A stretch of 64,000 nt of DNA. It comes from Mytilus edulis (lineage: Eukaryota; Mollusca; Bivalvia; Mytilida; Mytilidae). The stretch covers positions 74,227,335-74,291,334 of the forward strand of contig NC_092354.1 in NCBI RefSeq assembly GCF_963676685.1, read 5' to 3'. The stretch's first letter is position 1. Every line of letters starts with the position of its first letter. The translations under genes were made by a program, and so were the position numbers. The notes below the pieces were generated by a model. It had not been told where the DNA came from. It was given only the letters and a program-made list of their open reading frames with translations, and did not search any database. This document shows, piece after piece, positions 37,801 to 49,320 of the stretch.

Positions 37801-40800
37801 TACAAAGGCTTTTGAGGTATTCGTGTACATAACCCAATTATAATAGGCTCAACTTACTACAAAGACTTTTGAGGTATTCACGTACATAACCCAATTATAA
37901 TAGGCTCAACTTACTACAAAGACTTTTGAGGTATTCATGTACATAACCCAATTATAATAGGCTCATCTTACTACAAAGACTTTTGAGGTATTCATGTACA
38001 TAACCCAATTATAATAGGCTTAACTTACTACAAAGACTTTTGAGGTATTCATGTACATAACCCAATTATAATAGGCTCAACTTACTACAAAGACTTTTGA
38101 GGTATTCATGTACATAACCCAATTATAATAGGCTCAACTTACTACAAAGGCTTTTGAGGTATTCGTGTACATAACCCAATTATAATAGGCTCAACTTACT
38201 ACAAAGACTTTTGAGGTATTCACGTACATAACCCAATTATAATAGGCTCAACTTACTACAAAGACTTTTGAGGTATTCATGTACATAACCCAATTATAAT
38301 AGGCTCAACTTACTACAAAGACTTTTGAGGTATTTATATACTTAACCCAATTATAATAGGCTTAATTAATTACAAAGACTTTTGAGGTATTCATGTACAT
38401 AACCCAATTATTATAGGCTCAACTTACTACAAAGAATTGTGCGGTATTCATGTACATAACCCAATTATTATCAGGCTCAACTTACTACCAAGACTTTTGA
38501 GGTATTCATGTACATAACCCAATTATAATAGGCTTAATTAATTACAAAGACTTTTGAGGTATTCATGTACATAACCCAATTATAATAGGCTTAATTAATT
38601 ACAAAGACTTTTGAGGTATTCATGTACATAACCCAATTATAATAGGCTCAACTTACTACAAAGAATTTTGAGGTATTCGTGTACATAACCCAATTATTAT
38701 AGGCTCAACTTACTACAAAGACTTTTGAGGTATTCGTGTACATAACCCAATTATAATAGGCTCAACTTACTACAAAGACTTTTGAGGTATTCGTGTACAT
38801 AACCCAATTATTATAGGCTCAACTTACTACAAAGACTTTTGAGGTATTCGTGTACATAACCCAATTATAATAGGCTCAAATTACTACAAAGACTTTTGAG
38901 GTATTCGTGTACATAACCCAATTATAATAGGCTTAACTTACTACAAAGACTTTTGAGGTATTCATGTACATAACCCAATTATAATAGGCTCAACTTACTA
39001 CAAAGACTTTTGAGGTATTCATGTACATAACCCAATTATAATAGGCTCAACTTACTACAAAGACTTTTGAGGTATTCATGTACATAACCCAATTATTATA
39101 GGCTCAACTTGCTACAAAGAATTGTGAGGTATTCATGTACATAACCCAATTATTATCAGGCTCAACTTACTACCAAGACTTTTGAGGTATTCATGTACAT
39201 AACCCAATTATAATAGGCTCAACTTACTACAAAGACTTTTGAGGTATTCATGTACATAACCCAATTATAATAGGCTCAACTTACTACAAAGAATTTTGAG
39301 GTATTCGTGTACATAACCCAATTATAATAGGCTCAACTTACTACAAAGACTTTTGAGGTATTCATGTACATAACCCAATTATAATAGGCTCAACTTACTA
39401 CAAAGAATTTTGAGGTATTCATGTACATAACCCAATTATAATAGGCTCAACTTACTACAAAGACTTTTGAGGTATTCATGTACATAACCCAATTATAATA
39501 GGCTCAACTTACTACAAAGACTTTTGAGGTATTCGTGTACATAACCCAATTATAATAGGCTCAACTTACTACAAAGACTTTTGAGGTATTTATGTACATA
39601 ACCCAATTATAATAGGCTTAACTTACTACAAAGACTTTTGAGGTATTCGTGTACATAACCCAATTATTATAGGCTCAACTTACTACAAAGACTTTTGAGG
39701 TATTTATATACTTAACCCAATTATAATAGGCTTAATTAATTACAAAGACTTTTGAGGTATTCATGTACATAACCCAATTATAATAGGCTCAACTTACTAC
39801 AAAGACTTTTGATGTATTCGTGTACATAACCCAATTATAATAGGCTCAACTTACTACAAAGACTTTTGAGGTATTCATGTACATAACCCAATTATAATAG
39901 GCTTAACTTACTACAAAGACTTTTGAGGTATTCGTGTACATAACCCAATTATTATAGGCTCAACTTACTACAAAGACTTTTGAGGTATTCATGTACATAA
40001 CCCAATTATAATAGACTCAACTTACTACAAAGACTTTTGAGGTATTTATATACTTAACCCAATTATAATAGGCTTAATTAATTACAAAGACTTTTGAGGT
40101 ATTCATGTACATAACCCAATTATTATAGGCTCAACTTACTACAAAGAATTGTGAGGTATTCATGTACATAACCCAATTATAATAGGCTCAACTTACTACA
40201 AAGACTTTTGAGGTATTCATGTACATAACCCAATTATAATAGGCTCAACTTACTACAAAGACTTTTGAGGTATTCGTGTACATAACCCAATTATAATAGG
40301 CTCAACTTACTACAAAGACTTTTGAGGTATTCATGTACATAACCCAATTATAAAAGGCTTAACTAATTACAAAGACTTTTGAGGTATTTATATACTTAAC
40401 CCAATTATAATAGGCTTAATTAATTACAAAGACTTTTGAGGTATTCATGTACATAACCCAATTATAATAGGCTCAACTTACTACAAAGACTTTTGAGGTA
40501 TTCATGTACATAACCCAATTATAATAGACTCAACTTACTACAAAGATTTTTGAGGTATTCGTGTACATAACCCAATTATAATAGGCTCAACTTACTACAA
40601 AGACTTTTGAGGTATTCGTGTACATAACCCAATTATAATAGGCTCAACTTACTACAAAGACTTTTGAGGTATTCATTTACATAACCCAATTATAATAGAC
40701 TCAACTTACTACAAAGACTTTTGAGGTATTCGTGTACATAACCCAATTATAATAGGCTCAACTTACTACAAAGACTTTTGAGGTATTCATGTACATAACC

Positions 40801-42450
40801 CAATTATAATAGACTCAACTTACTACAAAGACTTTTGAGGTATTCGTGTACATAACCCAATTATAATAGGCTCAACTTACTACAAAGACTTTTGAGGTAT
40901 TCATGTACATAACCCAATTATAATAGGCTCAACTTACTACAAAGACTTTTGAGGTATTCGTGTACATAACCCAATTATAATAGGCTCAACTTACTACAAA
41001 GACTTTTGAGGTATTTATATACTTAACCCAATTATAATAGGCTCAACTTACTACAAAGACTTTTGAGGTATTCGTGTACATAACCCAATTATAATAGGCT
41101 CAACTTACTACAAAGACTTTTGAGGTATTCGTGTACATAACCCAATTATAATAGGCTCAACTTACTACAAAGACTTTTGAGGTATTCATGAACATAACCC
41201 AATTATAATAGACTCAACTTACTACAAAGACTTTTGAGGTATTCGTGTACATAACCCAATTATAATAGGCTCAACTTACTACAAAGACTTTTGAGGTATT
41301 CGTGTACATAACCCGATTATAATAGGCTCAACTTACTACAAAGACTTTTGAGGTATTCGTGTACATAACCCAATTATAATAGGCTCAACTTACTACAAAG
41401 ACTTTTGAGGTATTCATGTACATAACCCAATTATAATAGACTCAACTTACTACAAAGACTTTTGAGGTATTTATATACTTAACCCAATTATAATAGGCTT
41501 AATTAATTACAAAGACTTTTGAGGTATTCATGTACATAACCCAATTATTATAGGCTCAACTTACTACAAAGAATTGTGAGGTATTCATGTACATAACCCA
41601 ATTATAATAGGCTCAACTTACTACAAAGACTTTTCAGGTATTCATGTACATAACCCAATTATAATAGGCTCAACTTACTACAAAGACTTTTGAGGTATTC
41701 GTGTACATAACCCAATTATAATAGACTCAACTTACTACAAAGACTTTTGAGGTATTCGTGTACATAACCCAATTATAATAGGCTCAACTTACTACAAAGA
41801 CTTTTGAGGTATTCATGTACATAACCCAATTATTATAGGCTCAACTTACTACAAAGACTTTTGAGGTATTCATGTACATAACCCAATTATAATAGGCTCA
41901 ACTTACTACAAAGACTTTTGAGGTATTTATGTACATAACCCAATTATAATAGGCTCAACTTACTACAAAGACTTTTGAGGTATTCATGTACATAACCCAA
42001 TTATAATAGGCTCAACTTACTACAAAGACTTTTGAGGTATTCGTGTACATAACCCAATTATAATAGGCTCAACTTACTACAAAGACTTTTGAGGTATTCG
42101 TGTACATAACCCAATTATAATAGGCTCAACTTACTACAAAGACTTTTGAGGTATTTATATACTTAACCCAATTATAATAGGCTTAATTAATTACAAAGAC
42201 TTTTGAGGTATTCGTGTACATAACCCAATTATAATAGGCTCAACTTACTACAAAGACTTTTGAGGTATTCATGTACATAACCCAATTATAATAGACTCAA
42301 CTTACTACCAAGACTTTTGAGGTATTCATGTACATAACCCAATTATAATAGGCTCAACTTACTACAAAGACTTTTGAGGTATTCATGTACATAACCCAAT
42401 TATAATAGGCTCAACTTACTTCAAAGACTTTTAAGGTATTCATGTACATA
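31841..42450 (+). repeat. 57-bp minisatellite, ~186 units, each with a copied exon end and 5' splice site
   Basis: Each unit reads CTTACTACAAAGACTTTTGA, G, GTATTCATGTACATAACCC, AATTATAATAGGCTCAA. The first 21 bases equal the end of exon d and the next bases its donor. Common variants are CGTGTACATAAC, CATGAACTTAACCCG, TTATATACTTAACC, AATTATTATAG, GACTCAAC and TTAATTAATTAC. The length of about 10.6 kb divided by 57 gives about 186 units. A few 47-bp units lacking ten bases occur near 36740-36960. The exon frame continued into any unit meets TAA after ...ITQL. The array ends in a decayed unit followed directly by a family A fragment. Confidence 0.97.
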
Positions 42451-42451
42451 A

Positions 42452-42551
42452 AGGGATATGTGTCAAAGAGACAACAACCCGACCTTAAAGCAGACAACAG
42501 CCGAAGTCCACCAATGGGTCTTCAACGCAGCGAGAAACTCCCGCACACCAA
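42452..42551 (+). repeat. Family A repeat, 5' fragment
   Basis: GATATGTGTCAAAGAGACAA, CAACCCGACC, CAGCCGAAGTCCACCAATGG, GCAGCGAGAAACTCCCGCAC. It abuts the last minisatellite unit. Confidence 0.8.
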
Positions 42552-42676
42552 ATGTTGTACGAAATGTGATTAAAGATTGTTTACATTGAATGTTTCCACC
42601 AAAAGGATTTTTTAAAACTATAATTTATTCGAACTGAATCAGGTTATTTTTGATACATGAATCGCATATACATGTA

Positions 42677-43080
42677 AAGTTGAGAATTGAAATGGGGAAT
42701 GTGTCAAAGAGACAACAACCCGATCATAGAACAGACAACAGCAAGAGGTCACCAACAGGTCTTCAATGCAGCGAGAAATTCCCGCACCCGGAGGCGTCCG
42801 TCAGCTGCCCCCTAAACAAATATATATACTAGTTCAGTGATAATGAATGCCATACTTAAATCCGAATAGTATACAAGAAACTAAATTTAAATTAATACAA
42901 GACTAACAAAGGCCAGAGGCTCCTGACTTGGGACAGACGCAAAAATGCGCCGGGGCTAACATGTTTATGAGACCTCAACCCTCCTCCTATACCTCTAGCC
43001 AATGTAGAAAAGTAAACGCATAACAATACGCACATTAAAATTCAGTTGAAGAGAATTCCGAGTCTGATGTCATGTATATC
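42677..43080 (+). repeat. Family A repeat, longest copy
   Basis: Runs from TTGAGAATTGAAATGGGGAA through CTCCTGACTTGGGACAGACG to GCGCCGGGGCTAACATGTTT, CCTCAACCCTCCTCCTATAC and probably GAGTCTGATGTC at 43075. The open frame at 42650-42832 is inside it and has no independent support. Confidence 0.8.
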
Positions 43081-43189
43081 AAAATTATAGCAATACAGAC
43101 TGAGTATTGAATATCATTTTCATTTCGATTGAACTTGAATTTCGGGACCTTAAATATATTACAATACGGTATTGGTTTTGCTAATAGTT

Positions 43190-43300
43190 AAAGGCCATAC
43201 GGTGACGAAAAGTGATTTACTTCTACATTTGTTTGTCATTCTAGTCATTGTTGGAGAGTTGAATTATTGACAATCCCGATAACATGTTTATCTCCGCCAC
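43190..43300 (-). repeat. Family B repeat, degenerate, minus
   Basis: AAAGGCCATACGGTGACG, CATTCTAGTCATTGTTGGAG and AGTTGAATTATTGACAATCC follow family B in reverse. Confidence 0.6.
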
Positions 43301-43424
43301 ACTATGTATGTACATGTATGTGTCTGTCCCAAGTCAGGGGTCTGCATTTCAGTGGTGTGTTACATATCTGCTTTTCGTTCATTTTTTGTACATAAACTAG
43401 CTCGTTATTTTTATTGTTTGAATT

Positions 43425-43590
43425 GTTTTACATTGTAATTTCGGGGCATTTTATAGCTGACTATACGGTATGGGCTTTGCTCATTGTTGAAGCAATACGG
43501 TGACCTATAGTGGTTTACTTTTATGTTATTCTGGTCTCTGTTGGAGAGTTGTCTCATTGGCAATCATGCACATATTCTTTTTTTTATAAA
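43425..43590 (-). repeat. Family B repeat, minus
   Basis: TTGTTTTACATTGTAATTTC, GCATTTTATAGCTGACTATA, GGGCTTTGCTCATTGTTGAA and GAGTTGTCTCATTGGCAATC. In good agreement with the other copies. Confidence 0.8.
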
Positions 43591-44395
43591 TTAAGGTTAT
43601 ACATATTTGTATGCCATTTTTTAAAGACTGATACAGTGTACAGTTATTAAAATGAAATGTTTGACAAACACTGATATATCATTGTACGTATAGAATATTT
43701 TTGTTATTTCACAAATTACAGGGCCCATAACTGTATAATAAAAATAAGATACAACTGATTAACATAATTGGAAACAACAACAATTAGCGACATAAACATA
43801 TATTATATTTTAATTAGTATATAAGCATTGGTCAGAATTAAAGCCAAAAACCACATATATATTAAAAATAAAAGAATAACATTACATAATATGCCTTTAT
43901 TCTTAAATCATTTACTTGACTTAGTGTCAATATTCAGCATAAATCAGAAACCTGTGTTATCTAGTTGCTGAAGACTAACATACAGTGGATTTTTATATAA
44001 ATTTAGATTAAGCTTTCTAGGTCAAACACCCGTCAAACTTTAGATTAAAAGTGGTTTGGTGTAGAAAGGTTTAACTGTAATAAACATTTTATATCGAAAG
44101 ATAAAATATCAGTGTTTGTACATACATTTTAAAGGTTAATATTGTTATATATTAAGAGTATACATGTACATGTATTTTCATTAAAATTTAAAATTATCCA
44201 GAGGGCTTTTCGGATTTTTTTTGTGCAAATATTAAATATGAACTAAATCATTTGTGAACACTAGAACCCTGCAGTTTGCTGTATTCTTCGATACTAAAAA
44301 ATATTTTAACTATTTCAATCAATATATACATGTGTTTGCGTTGCAATTGGTGATTGTAATAATGTTAATTCAGTACTTCTTTTTTTTCCCTTCAG
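43591..44395 (+). other. Intron stretch before exon e
   Basis: AT-rich, nothing recognised, ending in a good polypyrimidine tract (CTTCTTTTTTTTCCCTTCAG). Confidence 0.45.
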
Positions 44396-44518
44396 ACGCC
44401 ATCGGGAGTTATATGTCCAGGCAGAAAAGACACGAAACCTTTACCAACACCAGCTACAGCTTTTAAATTCACATCAGAGATATTGACGCCGGATTCTCTT
44501 ACAATAGGATTTATAAAG
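44396..44518 (+). CDS. Exon e: ectodomain with GVICPGRKDTKPLPTP
   Basis: Phase 0 in and out, 41 codons: TPSGVICPGRKDTKPLPTPA, then TAFKFTSEILTPDSLTIGFI, K. Acceptor CCCTTCAG, donor GTCATC (weak). The CPGRK..KP(L/I)P.P phrase is a family hallmark and marks the link between two globular parts. Confidence 0.9.
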
Positions 44519-45161
44519 GTCATCTTAAAGTTTATACTCAATAATAGTGATCTCAGAGTTTGTCGAAACACAGAGAAAGCAGAGGAAAAAATAAAATGAT
44601 AGTAAAAATTCATAAATTTCGTCGAAAGATAAAAAAAAAATATTCTGATAGTTCTGATTTTTTTTTTTTTTTAACTTATTCTGAATTTAAGAACTGACAT
44701 AAAAGGGCTTAGACTAGCAAACTTGACTAGAAACTGGGTGCCTCGTTAAACTTCGGACCGCCAAATTGTGCCTCGATATACTTCGGAGAGCCAATTGAAT
44801 CATCACTTTTTGTATGATGTAGAGATATCGGGTTAACATTGAAGAAACATTCAGTAATTTCGTATAAGAATAGGATTAATAAATGACGTATTTCTTTTTT
44901 CAAAAAGAGTATGTCAGTTATAAAATACGATATAAAACAGACAGTATAAATGTCTCTGGGCAGTATGAGGCAACACTGTATATAAACTTGAAAACACATG
45001 TATGTCTTTCACTCTTGTTTAAAGATATATCTTAAAAGCTAAATTATATTTCAATATTATGAAATATTTATCAAAGCCAAAATAAACGTAGCTTCTAAAA
45101 AGTGAAACATATCATTAATAAAAGAAGTATCACGAGATTACAAAAGTATTGTTTTTTGTAG

Positions 45162-45273
45162 GAATGGTATGATCAGAAAATGGGCTTGGTAAGATATGAC
45201 TACGTACCAGACTCTCAGTCTATTAGTCCATTTGGTTACGGTCTACTAACTCAGGTTCACGATTTCAATGAAG
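45162..45273 (+). CDS. Exon f: second globular part
   Basis: Acceptor TTTTGTAG, donor GTATGA. Reads EWYDQKMGLVRYDYVPDSQS, then ISPFGYGLLTQVHDFNE, leaving one base of Gly. WYD..M.LVRYDY and EVHDFN/QVHDFN match the family. Confidence 0.9.
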
Positions 45274-45289
45274 GTATGATTAATCTATA

Positions 45290-46050
45290 ATACTAAAATA
45301 ACGAGGTCGAATTTGTCAGCCGTCATGGGGTAAAAATGACAAATCAAAGAATTTATATATAGCTAATATAGGACAATGGTGTTGATTAAAAATTACACCA
45401 ATTCAGACCCGTTTGTTTTCCACATAACTAATATTGCCAAATGGCATACTTAACAAGTTCCGGGTCGAATCCGATACCGATATAAATAATATATTCACCT
45501 GTTACCTATTACCTTATCTGTACGTTCCGCATCTCACAGGCGCACCACAAAATGGTGTATTTAGGATTTTGCTATATACACGGGTCATAATTAAAGGGTT
45601 GACACTTCTAAATTCAATCATTGTCATATTGTTTCCTATTGTAGTATTTTAATCAGAATGACTTTCTAAGATGTCAATACGAATGCAAAAAATCTGGACT
45701 TAAAATAAGGCGTATAGGTACAGTTTTCGATTTGTTAGCCGGCGTGACTTAAAACAGCGAATCAAAGAATTCAACTTTATTTATAACTAATATAGGACAA
45801 TGTTGTTATTAAAGAATACTCCAATATTACCAATACTTGAACTGATAAGTTCCAGGTCGACGGGTTCAAACAGAAAGATTTTGAAAGCAGAGAAAACTGT
45901 GAAACTTATAATCGGCATGACTTTATCAGATGACAATACCAATACTAAAATAAGGCTTATGCATAGTATATACTTTAATTCAGTCACGGACCCGCGATAT
46001 CACGGGTGTGTTCTAGTGTTCTATATATCGATGGAAAAGGGGCGGGGCGA
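45290..46050 (+). repeat. Diverged two-copy repeat (TAATATAGGACAATG family)
   Basis: GTCAGCCGTCATGGGGTAAA, ATATATAGCTAATATAGGAC, AATGGTGTTGATTAAAAATT and CAAGTTCCGGGTCGAATCCG at 45310-45475 are echoed by GTTAGCCGGCGTGACTTAAA, TATAACTAATATAGGACAAT and TAAGTTCCAGGTCGACGGGT at 45730-45865. The second copy continues through CACGGACCCGCGATATCACG at about 45985. The 133-codon open frame at 45800-46201 lies mostly inside and is not called as a gene. Confidence 0.65.
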
Positions 46051-46580
46051 TGGGCGATACACCGTATACGTATTAACACATTTAAACAATGATATCATGT
46101 GCAATAAAATGTCAGAAAATGACCACTTAAAGCCACGATATCAAGCTGTATTTGAGAAAATAATTTATGAGATTGTTTATAAATGGTCTGATTTTTTTTA
46201 AAACCGACATTATGGAACTTATTACTTTCCCTCTCTTTTTGTGTACTCTCTTTAATGTTAATCTAGTTATTCGACTGAACAAGATTGTGACGTGTAGGGT
46301 CACGACCTCAAAACTAACTATATCTGACAAAAGTTGCATGTGCCCGTGTCCAATGTATGAATTAAACATTTAAAAAGTTATTAAACATGTACATAGATGT
46401 ATAGTTTTCTTTTCATCTTTATCAAAGTTCAGATTTTTGTTACTGGAAGTTCGGTTACATGTCGCTCCAATATAATGGTGTTTAAAAGTATTTGATTAAA
46501 AAAAAACAAAACGTGAAAATACCATTTGTTTTCAATCGTTCGAAAGCCTTTTGACACGGTTTATTTTCTCTCTCATACAG

Positions 46581-46750
46581 GAATAGCCTACGTCATAGAT
46601 CCGTCAGTAGGTAACTGTACAGCACAGTCTATAGACGGAACTGGTTTTGACGCTAAGTTTGTAGTTGGATCAAACAATATGAAAGTCAGAATCAGGACAC
46701 CAGCTGAATTCTTCTATTTTGATAAAACAAGTTATGCATACGAAGGTGTT
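46581..46750 (+). CDS. Exon g: second globular part
   Basis: Acceptor CATACAG, donor GTGAGT. After the split Gly it reads IAYVIDPSVGNCTAQSIDGT (sequon NCT), then GFDAKFVVGSNNMKVRIRTP and AEFFYFDKTSYAYEGV. The phrases AYVID...GNC and P.EFF.FD are family-specific. Ends in phase 0. Confidence 0.92.
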
Positions 46751-47226
46751 GTGAGTATTAGTATTTCAATAAAGCATTTACATCGCACGTGTATTTTCTA
46801 ATTCAATATCCACATTAAGGAGCTACCATGTGATTTCAAGATGTCTTAGACATTGAGCCATTTCAAGTCAAAATTAATATGAAAAAATAAAAATAGATTT
46901 GAATGGTATTTGTAAAGAGCTCTCATATTATATAATGATGGTAAATATAGCGGTCAGTCATAAAAAAAAAAGAAAAAAAAAAGAATATGTGTACATGTAT
47001 TTGCCATAACCCTACCTACCCAGAAATAAGCTGCTTACTCAAAATCTTTTATTGTCCTAATAATAAAAAGTTTATTTTTTAAATAGATAGGCATGCAGAC
47101 TGAAAAACACCTGACACCACAATATCTTTAAGTTTGGACGTTCCAATTCTAATTATTAGTAAAACATTGAAAGTACAGATGACAAAAATAAAAGTTTTAG
47201 TGTACTTATTTCGTGTGTGTTTGTAG

Positions 47227-47331
47227 AAATCTGTCAGAGGAGTAGATTGTGACGTGTACATCACACAGAGAACTGATTGGCCACCAAATACATCAGGCTA
47301 CAAGTCTACATGGGAATGGTATTTTGCTAAG
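47227..47331 (+). CDS. Exon h: RTDWPPNTSGYKSTWEWYF
   Basis: Acceptor TTTGTAG, donor GTAAGT, 35 codons: KSVRGVDCDVYITQRTDWPP, NTSGYKSTWEWYFAK. It contains one Cys and the sequon NTS. It is among the best-conserved pieces of the family. Phase 0 both sides. Confidence 0.92.
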
Positions 47332-47359
47332 GTAAGTCACCAATTAGTGATACTAACTT

Positions 47360-47702
47360 ATTTTCGTCTCCGAGGGTATCACCAGCGCAGTAGTCATCAC
47401 TTACGTGTTGATATGAATATCAATTATTATATGGTAATTTTTATAAATTTCCTGTTACACAACTTTGAATTTTTCGAAAAACTAAGGATTTTCTTATCCC
47501 AGGGATAGACCTTACGTTAATAGCCGTATTTGGAACAACTTTTTGGAATTTTGGGTCCACAATGCTCTTCAACATTGTACTTGTTTGGCTTTATAACTAT
47601 AACTATTTTGCTCTGAGCGTCACTGACACATGAGTGTTATGTCGACAAAACGTGCGTCTGACGCATTGAATTATAATTCTGGTACCTTTGATAACTATAT
47701 TA
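47360..47702 (-). repeat. Family D repeat, minus orientation
   Basis: CTCCGAGGGTATCACCAGCG, TTTTTCGAAAAACTAAGG, TCTTATCCCAGGGATAGACC, TGCTCTTCAACATTGTACTT and GACGCATTGAATTATAATTC. This is the reverse of the body and right-hand repeat at 13120-13560, placed just after the donor of exon h. Confidence 0.75.
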
Positions 47703-47824
47703 TGTAAGTCAACAATGAGTGATATAAACTTATAAGTGCGTGAAATAGTGATCAATTTTCAGACATTAGAACACGGTAAATCAGTATATTTACAAAGTTT
47801 CAAAGCCTTCAAGGGAGTAAGGGT

Positions 47825-48090
47825 CCATCGGATATCATGGCTGACTTGTCTATGCAGTCTTTATAGTGATGACCTAATCTTTTCAAAACTGAGGTTGTGA
47901 GTTCGAATCCCGCTCATGGAGGGCTGTGTTCGACTTCGACCTTCATTGACAATAAATGCAAGCTTTCTTGTCAAAGGTAAAAGTCTTAGACACGTTCAGG
48001 ATATTCCAATTACCCCAATCAATTAAACCGCTACAATATAACAAAGAGTGGTAAAGTTGCGTTAAACACCAGCTTACAAACCGTCATAAA
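47825..48090 (+). repeat. tRNA-like SINE
   Basis: It has an A-box-like region (GACTTGTCTATGCAGTCTTT), a B-box-like GTTGTGAGTTCGAATCCCGC, then a body with CTTCGACCTTCATTGACAAT and a tail AAGAGTGGTAAAGTTGCGTT, AAACACC. The tail resembles known molluscan SINE ends. Confidence 0.6.
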
Positions 48091-48479
48091 AGGATAAGGA
48101 CTGTGCTCTATTCTGTTTTCTACACGTATATAACGGAGAGAAACTTTGTATGGACTACCCTTATAATTTATAAGACCTACAGATAGGAGCCTGAAACTTT
48201 ATGGAGGTAACTCTTACATTTCTCATTTAGATAAGTAAGTTTTGTAACCACGGAAGATAATCATAAATAAAAATAAAATGGTATATCAATTTTATGCGTT
48301 TGAAATGCTTTCCTGCATTTATATTTATCTGGAACTCTCAAATCTGAAAATGGGAAACTCACTGATGTATAGCAATCTTAATCCTTAAGGGTGTTCTGTA
48401 GGTTATTTAGAATAATTTCAGGTTGATATTTTATTTGTGTAACTTTTATGTTCTTATTAAAGTTAATAAGTCTTATCTT

Positions 48480-48680
48480 GAATATAAAAACCAGATGTGG
48501 TATAATTGCCAATGAGACACTTCTCAACCAAAGACCAAATGACGTAAAAATTAAACACTATAGGTCGTCTACGGCCTCCAACAGTGAGCGAAACCCATAC
48601 TGCATTTTAAGCTACAAAAGCCCCCAAAATGACAATGTGAAACAATTCAAACGAAAAAACTAACGGCCTAATTTATGTAA
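48480..48680 (+). repeat. Family B repeat
   Basis: AAACCAGATGTGGTATAATT, GCCAATGAGACACTTCTCAA, GGCCTCCAACAGTGAGCGAA, CAATTCAAACGAAAAAACTA, ACGGCCTAATTTATGT. It ends about 40 bp before the acceptor of exon i. Confidence 0.85.
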
Positions 48681-48719
48681 AAAAAGACCTTATATCTGTG
48701 TTTTTTTTTCCATTTTTAG

Positions 48720-48794
48720 AAAACTTGGGTCCAGAGTACAGGACATACTTATGACTTTGGAATGCCAATGATGCTGTTGTTGAAATCCGATGGA
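48720..48794 (+). CDS. Exon i: short ectodomain exon
   Basis: Acceptor ATTTTTAG, donor GTAAGT, 25 codons in phase 0: KTWVQSTGHTYDFGMPMMLL, LKSDG. It is shorter than the smallest usual open-frame cutoff and is defined by splice sites and frame with exons h and j. Confidence 0.85.
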
Positions 48795-48945
48795 GTAAGT
48801 TGGTAATACTAACAGAAATACAATGCAGCACAACAACATTGTACCTACTAGTATATTGATAAGATAAATTGTACATGAAAAAAGGGGGTTATTAATTAAG
48901 TTTATATGACACGATGAACCCCTCAACGTTCATGAATTTTAGACG

Positions 48946-49130
48946 TCTCGTGTTGTTTTGTTTACATATCGTGTTGTGTAGTCTAAACATATCGTGTTGT
49001 TTAGTTTAATCATATCGTGTTGTTTAGTTTAAACACAACGTGTTGTTTAGTTTAAACACAACCTGTTGTTTAGTTTAAATACCGTGTGTTTTATTGTTTA
49101 AACGCTTCGTGGTGTTTAGTTTAACATTTC
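48946..49130 (+). repeat. ~25-bp tandem repeat (CGTGTTGTTTAGTTTAAACA)
   Basis: Seven or so imperfect units of TATCGTGTTGTTTAGTTTAA type, drifting toward the right end. Confidence 0.85.
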
Positions 49131-49140
49131 GTAAATACAA

Positions 49141-49320
49141 TATAGAATGAAAATCGGGAATATGTCAAAGAGACTACAACCCGACCACAGAGCAGACAAC
49201 AGCCGAAGACCAACAATAGGTCATCAATACAGCAAAAAAATCAGCACCCGGCCCCAAAACAAAAATAAATACTAGTTCAGTGATAATGTACTTCATACTA
49301 AACTCCGAAAAATATATATA
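49141..49320 (+). repeat. Family A repeat, truncated by a Tc1-like element
   Basis: ATGAAAATCGGGAATATGTC, AAAGAGACTACAACCCGACC, CAATAGGTCATCAATACAGC and CTAGTTCAGTGATAATGTAC. Its 3' part is missing; the Tc1-like terminus follows at 49321. Confidence 0.8.

Noticed and set aside
31841..42450. Regularly repeated array resembling a CRISPR locus
   Set aside because: Units are tandem with no unique spacers, and the surrounding DNA is animal with spliced genes.
45800..46201. 133-codon open frame between exons f and g
   Set aside because: Falls largely inside a two-copy dispersed repeat; the translation shows no domain and conflicts with the gene's splice pattern.
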